Assembly: GCF_034702125.1 (NCBI RefSeq)
Contig: NC_085861.1
Span: 2,289,042-2,353,041 of the forward strand
Origin: Engraulis encrasicolus
Lineage: Eukaryota > Chordata > Actinopteri > Clupeiformes > Engraulidae
Length of the DNA: 64,000 bases
Reading direction: 5' to 3'
Below the pieces are notes generated by a model. It saw only the letters and a list, made by a program, of their open reading frames with translations. It was not told where the DNA came from and did no database searches. Both the position numbers and the translations under genes were made by a program. This document shows positions 26,241 to 38,319 of this stretch, in pieces; position 1 is the first letter of the stretch; every line of letters starts with the position of its first letter.

Positions 26241-26658
26241 ATTAAAGTTTAAAAAAATCCTGAGTCTGAACTTTTTGGTGCGTCCACGTGACCCTATACA
26301 ATACACGGTGAAACGAGAATTTCATTGCTTTTTAAGCTTAGTATTTACACTTATGTTTATCTTATTTATCTTATTCTTATGTGGGTGCCATGTCAGGGTC
26401 AAAATGATGAATGACTTAAATGACTTTTGCAACTCGAATAGGGCCTACCAAGGAGACCAAAAGGGTGTCAATAGCGCTAATCATTATTACATAATTACAT
26501 ACTTATTATGCATAATATTGTAGTTACATAGGCTATTTCATCACAAAAGCATTAGAAAAGTATGTGTAGCAGAATATGAGCAACAAAGATTGAAATACCA
26601 AGACATGTCAGATACAGAGGAGAACAGAGGTAAAAGCATAATCTTTGGTTACTTAGGC
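26241..26658. other. Unassigned AT-rich sequence
   Basis: Nothing recognised between the left end of the 33.7-kb interval and the next MITE. Confidence 0.4.
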
Positions 26659-26852
26659 CAGTGTTTCCCAACCAGTGGTACACGAGCACACTGCAGGGGG
26701 TACTTGAAAAAGTGTTATTATTATATAACAAATGTATGGAGCAGCCACATCAGGACAGAGAAAATTATATAGAAAATTAATTAGGGGGTACTCATGGCAC
26801 AACTAAGAGGCTTAGGGGGTACGCAAGACGCAAGAAAGGTTGGGAAACACTG
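26659..26852. mobile_element. Small hAT MITE
   Basis: A 194-bp element with ends CAGTGTTTCCCAACC and GGTTGGGAAACACTG (perfect inversion), internal 'gggggtac' repeats, and an 8-bp flank pair ACTTAGGC / ACTTTGGC (7 of 8). Confidence 0.85.
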
Positions 26853-27364
26853 ACTTTGGCCAAAGTGTATAATCCTGCCTTATATTAAAAGAAAAGAAAA
26901 TGCCTGGAAATGGCTGAATAATAATGCAAAATATTTTTAGTTTTAATGAATTACAAATGCAAATCAACTTAATTCATTAATGTCATTTTGATGGCTACTA
27001 TGGACTATATGATTATGATGGGCGCTTTGGAGCTGTGAGGGGTGAAAACGTTCACCCCTCCTTAAGTTGAGTGTTCTTCTGTCCTGTTCCTGTTCGTGCC
27101 TGCTTCCTCAGTCCCCCCCCCCCCCCCTTCTTCTACATTTGGCCGTTTCTGTGATCTCTACTAAGACATAAGACACTGTAGTGTGCCCCCCCCCCTCCTT
27201 AGTAATTGATCTCGACTCTTATTGTGCTGTGCCTAGTTTTCTCGAGTAGATCGGTTGCAGTGTGTTGTATCAACAACCTCATCATGTAGTGAGTGTTTTC
27301 AATGTTCTGAGACTTCTCTTGTGTGCTATGGTATAAAATACCCTGAATCGTGTGCTATGCATAT

Positions 27365-28200
27365 TTAGGCTAGTGACAATGGGCCCAAAAAGGCCTTCGT
27401 TTTCGAGATACCCCAACCGGAGGTAGAACAAAACCCAATAATGTTTTTCCTCATCTCTAAGGTGTCCCATACATGAAAATGATTCTTGGCCAAAGTGATT
27501 TTAATGCTAAGTCTAAAAATTTTACACATTTCCATATGCACCTCCAAACAAAAAAAGCACCCAAAATGTGACTTCTCCGTATGGGAGTAGATATACAAAA
27601 AATCATGCAGAAAATTACCAGAAGCTCTGAGAGCTTTGAGAATTGGTATGCTTGTGCCCAGGGGCTACCTGCACCAGATAGAAGTGGTTGGATTCGACCA
27701 TTTTGATGTATGAAGGAGATATAGGCATTTAATCACACATCTAAAATAGGCGGAAAATGAAAAAAGTGATATTCATACAGAATGTCATCATGTACATTGT
27801 AATTGCTTTGTCAGGGAATACCATATGCACACATATGATATCTTGATGGAAAGGTGAGATTGTTCTGAATCCAGCAATACCTCATATGTATATATTGTCT
27901 GAATATTAAAGATGGCATATCGTTCAATGTATGAGGTGCCCAGAATGAAAAAAATCGAAAAGGAGTTACAGGACCTATTTCAATGCACTTAAGTGGTGAC
28001 AGGAATGCTCACAATTGTATTACAGTAGTAGAGGTGCATATGGAAATGTGTAAAAATTTTAGGCTTAGCATTAAAATCACTTTGGCCAAGAATCATTTTC
28101 ATGTATGGGACACCTTAGAGATGAGGAAAAACATTATTGGGTTTTGTTCTACCTCCGGTTGGGGTGTCTCCAAATTTTGAGGCCATTGTCACTAGCCTAA
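27365..28200. mobile_element. Foldback element with about 180-bp inverted arms
   Basis: Arm 27365-27552 (TTAGGCTAGTGACAATGGGC ... catatgcacctc) is inverted at 28030-28200 (gaggtgcatatggaaatgtg ... gccattgtcactagcctaa). The spacer 27553-28029 is unique. No transposase. The superfamily is unresolved. Confidence 0.75.
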
Positions 28201-28470
28201 TTGGATCATTGACTGAGGAGGGAGGGCCTGCAACTAGACGCTACCGAGTGACCTGTGTCTTCTTTTCAGCCTGCTACCGATGGCCAGGGGGGAAGGACGA
28301 CTAGACGGGAGTGACGGTGGACTGGACGCCCACATGGACAATGGACATTCCTTTTTTAGTTTAATTTTGTTAAATGAATAAACTGTATTTTAATCTGTCT
28401 AGCAAGCTCCCTGGTGTTGACGTTGAATATTGGTTGAAGACCTGCCCCTTGGGGGTGTGACATTAGTCTC
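28201..28470 (+). other. Sequence resembling a transcript 3' end
   Basis: A splice-acceptor-like 'gtcttcttttcag' near 28258, GC-rich text, then AATAAA at 28376-28381 and T-rich DNA. It could be the 3' part of an LTR or of a retrocopy. I see no open frame worth calling. Confidence 0.3.
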
Positions 28471-28706
28471 GTGATTTCATGAACCCAGAAATGTTGAGTA
28501 CCCTAACGTTTTATTGCAGAAATGTCATCTATTGGTCAAATGAAGGACATTTAGCTTGGTTGCCCAAAGTTGCACATTGGGCAATTTGCAAAATTAGCAT
28601 AAATAAGGTACGACTACTATGGGTGAATAGGCAAAAAAAACGTAAATCACAGATATCACCTTGAAACTTTCTCAGTTCATTACTGATGATGAAAATAATT
28701 GTATTT

Positions 28707-30677
28707 CACTGATTCTTGAAAGTTTGGCAAAAACATGTCCCTGCAGTAAAATATTAATTCTGTTGAAAATCAACTAAATGTTCACAAACAAAATGAACCC
28801 AGGTAATGGCCAAGGGGTCTGTTACACGAATACACAGTTGTTTGAAATATTTAAGAGTAATTTTATTACTTTTCATGGCTATAAACCTGTCCACACCCTG
28901 TAAAAACGCCTGTCCCAAGGACTGGCATCATCACTTCAATTGACTTAAAATACAAAAATCACTAACAGAATTGAACAATATCACCATGATGTGGAAGACC
29001 ATATTAAAGTGGTTCTACAGATGTGCATATAGTGGATGTAAAACAATATTTACTATTATTTACTGATTGCTCAATATGTGTCCCACATACTCGTCACCAT
29101 CGTAAGATCTTTTTTAAAAGACAAGAAATTCAGGCATGCACAAGATCCTCTTCATTACTGAGGACCCCTCTTCAAACCTTTAGCTCTACTGCATACTTCA
29201 GCATCACTGAAGCTCCTGTAAGTTTATTATTTTTTCCTCAATTTGTTAATTTGTTTGGACACTGGTACTGTCCCAACCATAAACTGTCAACACCGTCGGG
29301 GGTTTTAATAGTATTGTATTACATTAATGTTAATAAATATAATTTTTTTCAGAAAAGGTATGAAGCACCCAAGAAACACAGCGAAAATGAAATGGCTAAT
29401 GTGAACAAACAATGCATACTATTTAAAAGAGTGCTTTTTTGTCTCACACCGTCAGATGTCACCACCGTCAGATTTTGTTCTGCTCATCATGTTGTTCCAT
29501 ATTTTACTAAATTGTGCTGGTTAATGAAACATTACTAGGCATGTTAGTAATAATTGTGATCCAAAATGATACTCTAGCCACCACTGAGGTGCATTTGGAG
29601 GTTTTTTTGTCAGAAAACCTGACGGTGGTGACATCTGATGGAGTTAACCAAAAAACACATGTTTTACGTGTTTTTGACATGTTTTAAGAATATGTATACA
29701 ATAAGTATCTACAGTTATGTTGAATTGTTAAAGTAATTCACTTTAATACAGTAAACATGTGTTTTTACTTCTAATTCTGTCTGCCGCTGCTGACAAAACA
29801 AGAAAGAGCCCATTTTATGAAAAATGTTAAACATGGGGAGCTTGGCCAATGCATTCACTGCACAGCCAAGACCTACATCTATGATAATACACCTCTATAT
29901 TTTGGATTTGAACAACTTAAAAGCTGTTTTTACCACATTTTCAACAACCAGTGGCTTACTTCCTAGATAATCTAACTAATGAAGAAAAAACACATGCTTA
30001 TACTGTGCACACACAAAAATAATGTGTTTATGCAAGATGCCATTGACTTGAGAGGGCTATTAATTTTGCTAAATGCAGGTACTAATTAGGCCACTTTCAC
30101 CACTCTCAGATTACTGTCACCACCGTCAGTTCTTAAGTCACCACCGTAAGAAGGAGTTTTGGACATTTTAAAGGAATGTGCTTACAAGATTTTCCTTAGG
30201 AGTTGTTGAATTATCAAAGTAATAGCCAATTTAAGCCTGCACGAATATTTGTGAAATTACAAAAAATTGTTTGTTCTATTTAGGCGTTAAGTAAGCATCG
30301 TATGACGGTACATATTTTAAAATTAGAACACATGAAACAGTATTAAAATAGAACAAAAGTGAATTTTCAACATTTAAAGGCATATGTGTGAACCAAAAAA
30401 TACACATAATCACTTAAAAACTCCAGATACATATGCAACCAAATCAATACAATTTTAATAACTTTTAATTCTGTCTGACGGTGTTGACAAAAAACAAGGT
30501 ATGATCGGAGAAAAGCCTGATTTCTGAAAAAAAAAACATAATGGGGAGATTGGCCTTGTGCATTTCTGAAAAGCCAAGACCTTAGTCTACGAGGATATAC
30601 CATATAATTTTGTAATTCACTTTGTTTTTTTCTGTCAACATTACAACCTGTTTTAGCCACTTTCTCAAGAATCAGTG
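28707..30677. mobile_element. CACTG-ended DNA element with CACCACCGTCAG motifs
   Basis: The ends are CACTGATTCTTGAAAG and CTTTCTCAAGAATCAGTG, a 16-bp inverted pair with one small gap. CACTG termini suggest the CACTA (EnSpm) group, but the target duplication is not clean. The interior carries repeated CACCGTCAG/CTGACGGTG motifs (near 29452, 29465, 29616, 30117, 30137 and 30477). A 171-codon frame at 29023-29538 contains no domain I recognise. No transposase. Confidence 0.55.
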
Positions 30678-31044
30678 ACTGGATGTTTTTTGTATTTTGA
30701 TGTTAAGATATGCAAATGAGGGCATGAAAGATCAATTATGCGCTAATTTGCATCCACACAAAATCAGCTTTGCATGGTAAAACCAGACTCAAACTTATTT
30801 TTTTCTGTGGGTAAAATATGTATGTTTCAGGGTTGAGTTAGTGACAACCCTCTGAGGAACCTGGTCAAGAGGATGTTTTGACCTGGATAAATGGAATTGC
30901 CCCATACAATATTATATACAGTGTATTACATAGCCTATACTGCATAGTTTGTATACAGCATGAAGATATGCAGTGTACATAACTATTTACAGCATGATTG
31001 TGCATACAAACACAAAATAATTACACAAGAGTAATTTTACTGGT

Positions 31045-31670
31045 TTGAGGAAGGGCTTTAAGGCCTTAAATATCATAACTTATATGGTAGCGAAACGTTT
31101 CGGAGCAAAATCTGATTGTAGTACACTTTCACTACCTACTACTGCTAAGATGCTGAACAAATGGGCTGCTCTCCGGAGCTCAGTGAATTCATGTGTGAAT
31201 TCTATTCTCATAGAATGTCACCTGTGTTACAAATTCAGTTGTGAAATTTTCTCATTTATACGTATTCCACAATCAACTATCAGCTTTATTATAAGAAAAT
31301 GGACACTGGGAACAACAGCTCAACCATACTGAAGTGGTAGGCCACATAAACTGACGGAGAAGGACATAATGCAAAGATGTCATCAAATAGAGTTGATTGC
31401 TACAGAGCCCCAAACTTCATGAACTTTGAATGCTTCAGGACACCATAACATTTTGAACAATTCCATGCTCCCAACCTTGGAGGAACAGTTTGGAGAAGGC
31501 CCTTTCCTCTTACAACATGACTATGTACCTTGTACCTTGTTTGTGCATTGGTGCACACCTGAATGACAGAGTGTGGTCGGTGTGGATAAACTTGACTGGC
31601 ACAGAGCACACAGTCCTAACCTGAGCCTGATAGAACACATTTGGTATGAATTACTGAGAGTCAATCGATT
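31045..31670 (+). pseudogene. Tc1 transposase remnant
   Basis: Fragments typical of Tc1 transposase in decayed form: 'aacaattccatgctcccaac', 'gaacagtttggagaaggccc', 'ttcctcttacaacatgacta', and a terminal 'ctgagcctgatagaacacat' (the NPIEH block). Frames are broken throughout. Confidence 0.6.
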
Positions 31671-32364
31671 AATTATTGTATACCATACCAACACATTTAG
31701 AACCACATAGCTTTCACCATCTCCATATTCTGTTTTGAGACACTCTTCAGCCTCATTATCTTCTTGGTATTCATCTTTATGAACTGTGAATGGTTTATTT
31801 TTGTTGTGTAGTAAGGTAAGGTCCCCCAAAAACTTTTTAAATGGTGTGGTGAGGGATTCAAATTATTGATTCATGTTATCACGATTGATAGATTATGCAT
31901 ACGGCTGTTTAGCATGAAACACCTGATTCATCCATCTATGGTACATGTCAAAACAGCCTCTTGATCAGGGTCCTCAAAAGGTTTTCACCAACTCAACCCA
32001 AATACACACATTTTACCCACAGAAAAATAATTTGGAGTCTGTTTTACCATGCAAAGCTGATTTCGTGTGTATGCAAATTAGTGCATAATTGATGATTCAT
32101 GCCCTCATTCGCATATCTTAATATCAAAATACAAAAAACAGCCAATACATTTTTTTCTTGTCCTATCATCAGTAATGAACTGAGAAAGTTTCAAGGTGAT
32201 ATCTATTATTAAAGGCACTTTGGGCAACCAAGCTAAATCTCCTTCATTTGACCTATACACCGATCCGAGAAGCGATTTATGGGCGCCGCCATTGTGCGCT
32301 GCCGCCATTGCTGAAGTGTGCCGTTCTCCGTTATGCCATCTATAAATGGGGTCATCCCTATGTG

Positions 32365-33411
32365 CAGGGGTGCACATAACTGGTACGCAGGTGCGCACCA
32401 AAAATTAGCAATGCGTACTGCCACCTCGGTCACTTCAGCGCACTTGCGTACTGACTATCTCACCAGACTGTTGATGATGGTGAATGGTCAAACATGTCCA
32501 AAAAGAAACAGACAACAGTAGCCAAATCAATTTCTTTTGAGTTTCGTCAACAGCAAAGAAAATTGAGTCAGAGATTTAAAAAGCAAAACTTTCCGAGAAT
32601 TGGCTCCAAGTGCCGTGGCTTGAGGCTAATGATGAGCGGACAGAAATGTAGTGCCAGTCCCTTGAAATGCGGATCGTTCCGCATGTGAAAGCATGCGTGT
32701 TGAACAGGTAGGCCTAAGGGACGCGATGTGTCCCGTTTTCTCATGAATGCCTAAAATAGACATGTCACTCGTATATCAACTGTAAATCTAACGACAGTCA
32801 GCGCGAGCGCGACCGAGTTGAGCTCCTGGCTCTCTCCTCCTCCCTCCATCATTATGGAATTGTGCCGTCTGTTAACTCCCAGAATGGACGCGCACCCCCG
32901 TAATTCTCATTAGCAACTCCGATGCATAGAAAATACTGAAAGCACGCATCTGTGCGCGTGGCTTCTTAAATGCACGCAGTTCCCGGCCAGCTCCACTTCT
33001 TAATTTCGTCAGCTTCTCCTCCCACCATATTCCAAACGGACACCGCATACAAGTTTATTCCCCCTCTGTGCATCAGTTAGCAGGCATGACGGCGAAATCG
33101 GCAAAACAGATGAAATCCAGACAATAATCACTTAACTTGAAGATGACCTGTTGACCATTTGTAGGCTAATTAAGATTTAAAGAATACCAAACTAACAACA
33201 AATTTGATTAGGCTACCTTGCACCAGTTGCATTAGCCTTCAAACAACATGTGTCAACGTTCGTGGTGATCATGTTTTATCCTTCGACACTGCAGATAGTA
33301 GGCCCTAGACTTTTTTTTTTTTTTTTTTTTTACCGCGGATGAGGTGCGTACCAAAACATATTTGCTGGTGCGCATATGAGTAACGTCCTAAAAAAGTTAT
33401 GTGCACCCCTG
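32365..33411 (+). mobile_element. hAT element (CAGGGGTGCAC ends), copy 1
   Basis: A 1,047-bp element from CAGGGGTGCACATAACTGG to GTTATGTGCACCCCTG. The flanks CCTATGTG / GCTATGTT match at 6 of 8. A short frame at 32494-32688 (MSKKKQTTVAKSISFEFRQQ) looks like the basic N-terminus of a deleted hAT transposase. The same element, inverted and itself interrupted, lies at 34828-37474. A poly-T run is at 33310-33331. Confidence 0.8.
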
Positions 33412-33423
33412 GCTATGTTCCCC

Positions 33424-33985
33424 GGGTCCTATGTTCCCCTCTACCGGGGAACATAGGACCCTTTTTTCAAAAAAGGGTTCTATGTTCCCCACTGCTTCAA
33501 AGTAGACTGCTGCCACATGGCAAAGTGCAGGTTGCTGTTGCAACTGTGACAGGTTAGGTTTAGGGATAGTTTTGATCAGGGCATAAATTAAATTTCAGAA
33601 ACATTGCATTATGACAGGTTAGGTGTAGGGTTGGTTTTGGGAAGGGCACAATTTGAAAACTTGGAAACATACAATGCGGGGAACTTAGGACCCTTTTTTC
33701 AAAAAAGGGTTCTATGTTCCCCGCTGCTTCCAAGTAGACTGCTGCCGCATGGCAAAGCGCAGGTTGTTGTTGCACCTCTGACAGGTTAGGTTTAGGGATA
33801 GTTTTGGTCAGGGCACAAATTCACAACTCAGAAACATTGCATTTCTGACAGGTTAAGTTTAGGGATGGTTTTGGGCACAATTTGAAAACTTGTAAACACA
33901 CAATGCGGGGAACATAGAACCCTTTTTTAGAAAAAGGGTCCTATGTTCCCCACTCCCATACAAAGACAGGGGAACATAGGACCCA
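33424..33985. repeat. 232-bp tandem repeat with perfect hairpins
   Basis: A 16-bp core, GGGGAACATAGGACCC, and its inverse GGGTTCTATGTTCCCC, alternate at 33424, 33446, 33475, 33678, 33707, 33907, 33937 and 33970. Around TTTTTTCAAAAAA centres they form hairpins with stems of about 22 bp. Between them, 'gacaggttaggtttaggg' recurs at 33548 and 33780 (and 33615, 33847), giving a strict 232-bp period. Confidence 0.85.
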
Positions 33986-34245
33986 GGGAACATAGAAATG
34001 CTCCCCTATAAATAGCCTAGTTGCTGCGCTTATCAATTCTGGTGAATGAGGCCATCAAAATGACAGCCTGAATTAAGTTTTGAATAAAGTTTCATGGATA
34101 GACGATGACAGACAGTGGCCACAGGTGATTAATGAAGCTATATCATGAACTGGTCGAATGTATAAATTAATTTAACACCAATTTAAGAAGGACATGTAAA
34201 GCTGTACTGAAGACCTAGCTGTGTGTGGGCTAACTGGCATCTCTT

Positions 34246-34639
34246 CAAACGAGTTTGTTAATGAATTCTGGTTTCACTTAAAAAGTTCAAAAATGTCTTG
34301 TTTTCAACCCCAAGACCCTCCTTGATCTACCAGCGAAATGTTAAGTAAATTGGGCTTGTTAAATGGTTTTGTTAATTGTTTGTTGTCAACATTACATACT
34401 CGGATTTAGCTAGCAACCCGGATGGTTAGCCTTAGTTACCAGACATCTCTTCAAAAGACATCTCTCCAAAATTCTGGTTTCACTTACAAAGTTTAAAAAA
34501 TGTCTTGTTGTCAACCCCAAAACCCTCCTTGATCTACCAGCGAAATTTTGAGCAATTTGGGGTTGTTAAATGGTTGTGTGAATTCTTGTTACATGCTCGG
34601 ATTTAGCTAGCAACCCGGATGGTAGCCTTCTGTTAGTTA
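34246..34639 (+). repeat. 200-bp tandem repeat, left part
   Basis: Two units sharing 'accctccttgatctaccagc' (34315 and 34522, period 207) and 'gatttagctagcaacccgga'. The second unit is cut by the hAT at 34640 and continues at 38264, then again at 53261. Confidence 0.85.
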
Positions 34640-34827
34640 TAGGGTGGCCATCGGTCCGTTTTCACGACCTGTTAACGACGTCCGTGTGTCCCTCGTCTTT
34701 GTCTTTCCTTTCCTCCTAGCCTTTTGCTTATGGCCGAGATGCGAGGCAACGTCATTGACGCAAACTAGACCTTGACAGTCGGTCGCGTTTCCGATATCTG
34801 CGGTCGCCATGTTACTCCCGATATAAG

Positions 34828-37474
34828 CAGGGATGCACATAACTTTTTTAGGCCGTTACTCATATACGCACCAACAAATATGTTTTGGTACGCACCTCAT
34901 CCGCAGTAAAAAAAAAAAAAAAAAAAAGTCTACTGTCTGCAGGGCCGCGTTAACCCTCGCCGAGGCCCGGTGCAGACGCAATCCGGGGTCCCTACGCCAC
35001 ATTATAATGAGCCATATTCAAAACGCATGAAACAACGCAGGCTACACGGTTTACTACAACACAAAAAAAGGGTGCGCTGAACCCCCTGCTGAGTTCACCA
35101 GTCACAACGCAAGCCATTGGAAGCATAGCCAGACAGGGAGGAGATTCTGTGCACTGCCGTTTGGCAGAGTGAACGTCGGCTCAGCTAGAACTTCTAAGCA
35201 GAAGCCAACCAAAAAATGTTGCTACGTTGCTGCCGACCAATTTGTCGAATCGAAACCGTCGTGGTAAACACGCGTTAAATAATTTACCTCCCGAGTCCAA
35301 TGGCCTTGGAAAGACTAACTGACAGTCAAAGGAAAGTAGCCTAGCCTACTCAGCTGTCGCTTGTCGCAAGGAGGGAATCCCCTTAGCAGCGAACCACAGC
35401 AAAGCGAAGCTGTCACGAAATCCCCTCAAAATGTACCAATTAAGAAGTCAGCGGTTTTCATCTAGATGGTGCATTACACTGCAATAGTATGCAATCATTA
35501 CAGTAGACTATGGTGCAAATTCGTAATGTTTAGGTGTGGATGTAGATGTATCACACAAGTTTTTTTTTCTCCTAGATAAGAGCCACTTGCTAGCTGAACA
35601 ATCTGCGAGTGGTACCCAGGCATGTTAACTGAAGACAAACCCCAACGCAAAGATATAGCCTACGCTGACAGAGCATCAACATTATTACAGTGCTTTTGGG
35701 AAATGGCCATAACAGTGCTTTAGGAAAATGCGACTATATCATTTTAGTGTTTGGTTTGCCTTGGCTTGCCCTGTTGTTGTCAGACTGTCAGAACTTTGAG
35801 TGCTGGTTGGTGCACTTGCTACGCAGCATTATTGTGAACACTTTTTTAATAACACCTCAGAAGTGATCCTCGCCGCGCCATGCAAGACTTTTGTTTCGCG
35901 AATGCAGTTGGGTGCGTGATTTATTTCCCCATGTTTTAACTATAGAATAAGATAAAGTTAGGTTGGTGTGCTGTGCTCTTGTTTGCTTAGCTTACATGAT
36001 TGCAGTCCATGATCGCTATGCAACCATTACAAAAAGCGATTATAACACTGACATTACAAAAATGACTAACGTTGCCAACCTTCTCTTCAATGCGTTAATC
36101 CATGCCGGGCTGAAGTTTATCCGTACAATCTGAAGCAAGTGCTGACGCCGAGTTTCTCACATCTTTTTTAGACAGTAGCCCATCATCAAACTCAAAAAAT
36201 ATTGACCACCGTTTTCACTGGTGGCACACAACCAGAAGCATCTGACTGAAATGATTATTCCGAAGACCTCCGATTCCTGCGTGCATGCAGAGGCGATTCT
36301 AGGCTCAGTAGGGGGGGCACGCGAAAATTAAAAAGAAAGAACATTTGTAACAAATCGCTACTACTGTTCCCCAGCTACAGTCTTGGGGGGGCCAAGCTGC
36401 CTGTCTAGCCTGGCGACAAGATAACCATATGCGCCTCTGCTTGCCTACGGATGGCGAAATGCATCAAAAATACAATTGATTGTCTCAAAATATCGTTTCA
36501 TATTTTCCAATCTCACGACGTCCGGGGCCCCCTCTAGTGGCGGGGCCCGGTGCTGCAGCACCGGTTGCACCATAGGATAATGCGGCCCTGACTGTCTGCA
36601 GTGTCGAAGGATAAACATTATCACCACAAACGTTGACACATGTTGTTTGGAGGCTAATGCAACTGGTGCAAGGTATCCTAATCAAATTTGTTGTTAGTTT
36701 GGTATCTTTAAATCTTAATTAGCCTACAAATGGTCAACAGGTCATCTTCAAGTTAAGTGATTATTGTCTGGTGTCCGTTTATGGTGGGAAGCTGACGAAA
36801 TTAAGAAGTGGAGCTGGCCGGGAACTGCGTGCATTTAAGAAGCCACGCGCATGGATGCATGCTTTCAGTTTTTAACTTCTATGCATCGGAGTTGCCAATG
36901 AGAATGACGGGGGTGCGCGTCCATTCTGGGAGTTAACAGACGGCACAATTCCATAATGATGGAGGGAGGAGGAGAGAGCCAGGAGCTCAACTCAGTCGCG
37001 CTCGCGCTGACTGTCGTTAGATTTACAGTTGATATGCGAGTGACATGTCTATTTTTAGGCATTCATGAGAAAACGGGACACATCGCGTCCCTTAACTGTT
37101 CAACACGGAACGCATGCTTTCACTACCACATACGGAATGATTCTGCGTTTCAAGGGACATGGCACTACAAGGGACATGGCACTACATTTCTGTCCGCTCA
37201 TCATTAGCCTCAAGCCACGGCACTTGGAGCCACTTCTCGGAAAGTTTTGTTTTTTAAATCTCTGACTCAATTTTCTTTACTGTTGACGAAACTCCAAAGA
37301 AACTGATTAGGCTACTGTTGTCTGTTTCTTTTTGGACATGTTTGACCATTCACCAACATCAACAGTCTGGTGAGATAGTCAGTACGCAAGTGCGCTGTAG
37401 TGACTGAGGTGGCAGTACGCATTGCTAATTTTTGGTGCGCATGCGCACCTGCGTACCAGTTATGTGCACCCCTG
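34828..37474 (-). mobile_element. hAT element (CAGGGGTGCAC ends), copy 2, nested
   Basis: The ends are CAGGGATGCACATAACT and AGTTATGTGCACCCCTG. The flanks are GATATAAG (34820-34827) and GATATAAC (37475-37482), a 7-of-8 duplication. It is inverted relative to the copy at 32365-33411, and carries the same short transposase-like N-terminal region near 37310-37350. It is interrupted by a third hAT at 34940-36590. Confidence 0.85.
34940..36590. mobile_element. Innermost hAT element (CAGGGCCGCG ends)
   Basis: A 1,651-bp element starting CAGGGCCGCGTTAACCC and ending GATAATGCGGCCCTG, with the perfect duplication ACTGTCTG at 34932-34939 and 36591-36598. No recognisable transposase. Subterminal 'gaggcccggtgcag' and 'ggggcccggtgctgcagcac' are present at the two ends. 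Confidence 0.85.
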
Positions 37475-38319
37475 GATATAACCCCATTCGCCCAGCGAAT
37501 TAACTGTATTGCTGTCGCCTTATGTCGGGGAAATCTCCGTGCAATAGCCCTATATGAAGTTCATTAACTGACTGTATGAAAGTTAAATAAGGTAAATTAT
37601 TGTCTACTGTCTGTTTCCTATTTTTTCCTACACTGGTGGCAACGCATAGTGCAACTAAGTTTGTCCGCTAAATGCCTTTACAACGATACGAGGGGGGTTC
37701 TCACAACTTTACAAACAGGGCAAAGAAACGTCTTTCTGCACGGGCGCTGTCTGTATTTTGAGCTCCATCCAGCGTCTGCATGAAAAAAAAAAGGTTGACA
37801 GAAGCGGTTTGCCTCCCTTAAAACACCGCTGATAAACAGACTTCTGACCAACTTTGAGTAAAGTAAATCAAATTAATTGTTGGCTATTAGGCCTACGAAT
37901 GCATGACTACCCAAAATACATTTAAAAAAAAATATGAAATAGCCTACACAGACAACAACGGAAGGATTTGATAAGTTAGTGTTACTGATGACTCCTTTAT
38001 CAGGGTGAGGTAGGCCTAATGAAATGCCTAATGAAAAAATATTGTTTTACAAGTAAAACTGCTGTTGGCAGCTGAGTTAGTCTGAGGTAAGATGGCAGCA
38101 CTGTTCCCTGATTTCTGCCTACAGTTTAGAATGCCAACTTCACTGTTTTCTCCACGGAGGCGGGGATTCGGCAAGTCGAAGCAATGGGTGCGCGCGAGGA
38201 CGCTAGGTTAGAAAGTTAGGGTGCGGGGTTGTCCGGCCGAAGTCCGGACAGCTGGTCACCCTAGTTAGTTACCAGACATCTCTCCAAAACGTGTTCGTTA
38301 TTAACTCATTGGCTGCCTT

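Larger units (their letters stand above)
28534..32253. mobile_element. Diverged foldback element interrupted by a CACTG-type element
   Basis: The continuous right arm 31935-32253 is the reverse complement of two left pieces, 28534-28700 (ggtcaaatgaagga, agcttggttgcccaaag, atcaccttgaaactttctca) and 30680-30895 (ttttttgtattttgat, gcaaatgagggcatga, tttgcatggtaaaac). The left arm was therefore split by the insertion at 28707-30677. A decayed Tc1 piece lies in the spacer. Confidence 0.65.
34640..38263. mobile_element. hAT-like element (TAGGGTGACC ends), copy 2
   Basis: It starts TAGGGTGGCCATCGGTCCG and ends CTGGTCACCCTA, with a perfect 8-bp direct repeat GTTAGTTA outside (34632-34639 and 38264-38271). 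It is in the opposite orientation to the copy at 21909-22931. Its own sequence is 34640-34827 plus 37475-38263. The middle is another hAT. Confidence 0.9.

Noticed and set aside
29023..29538. 171-codon frame in the CACTG-ended element
   Set aside because: No motif recognised and the sequence includes the repeated CACCGTCAG text. It could be a transposon gene fragment but I cannot support it.
33548..33870. Interstitial telomere sequence
   Set aside because: 'ggttaggtttaggg' recurs once per 232-bp unit but is never a TTAGGG array.
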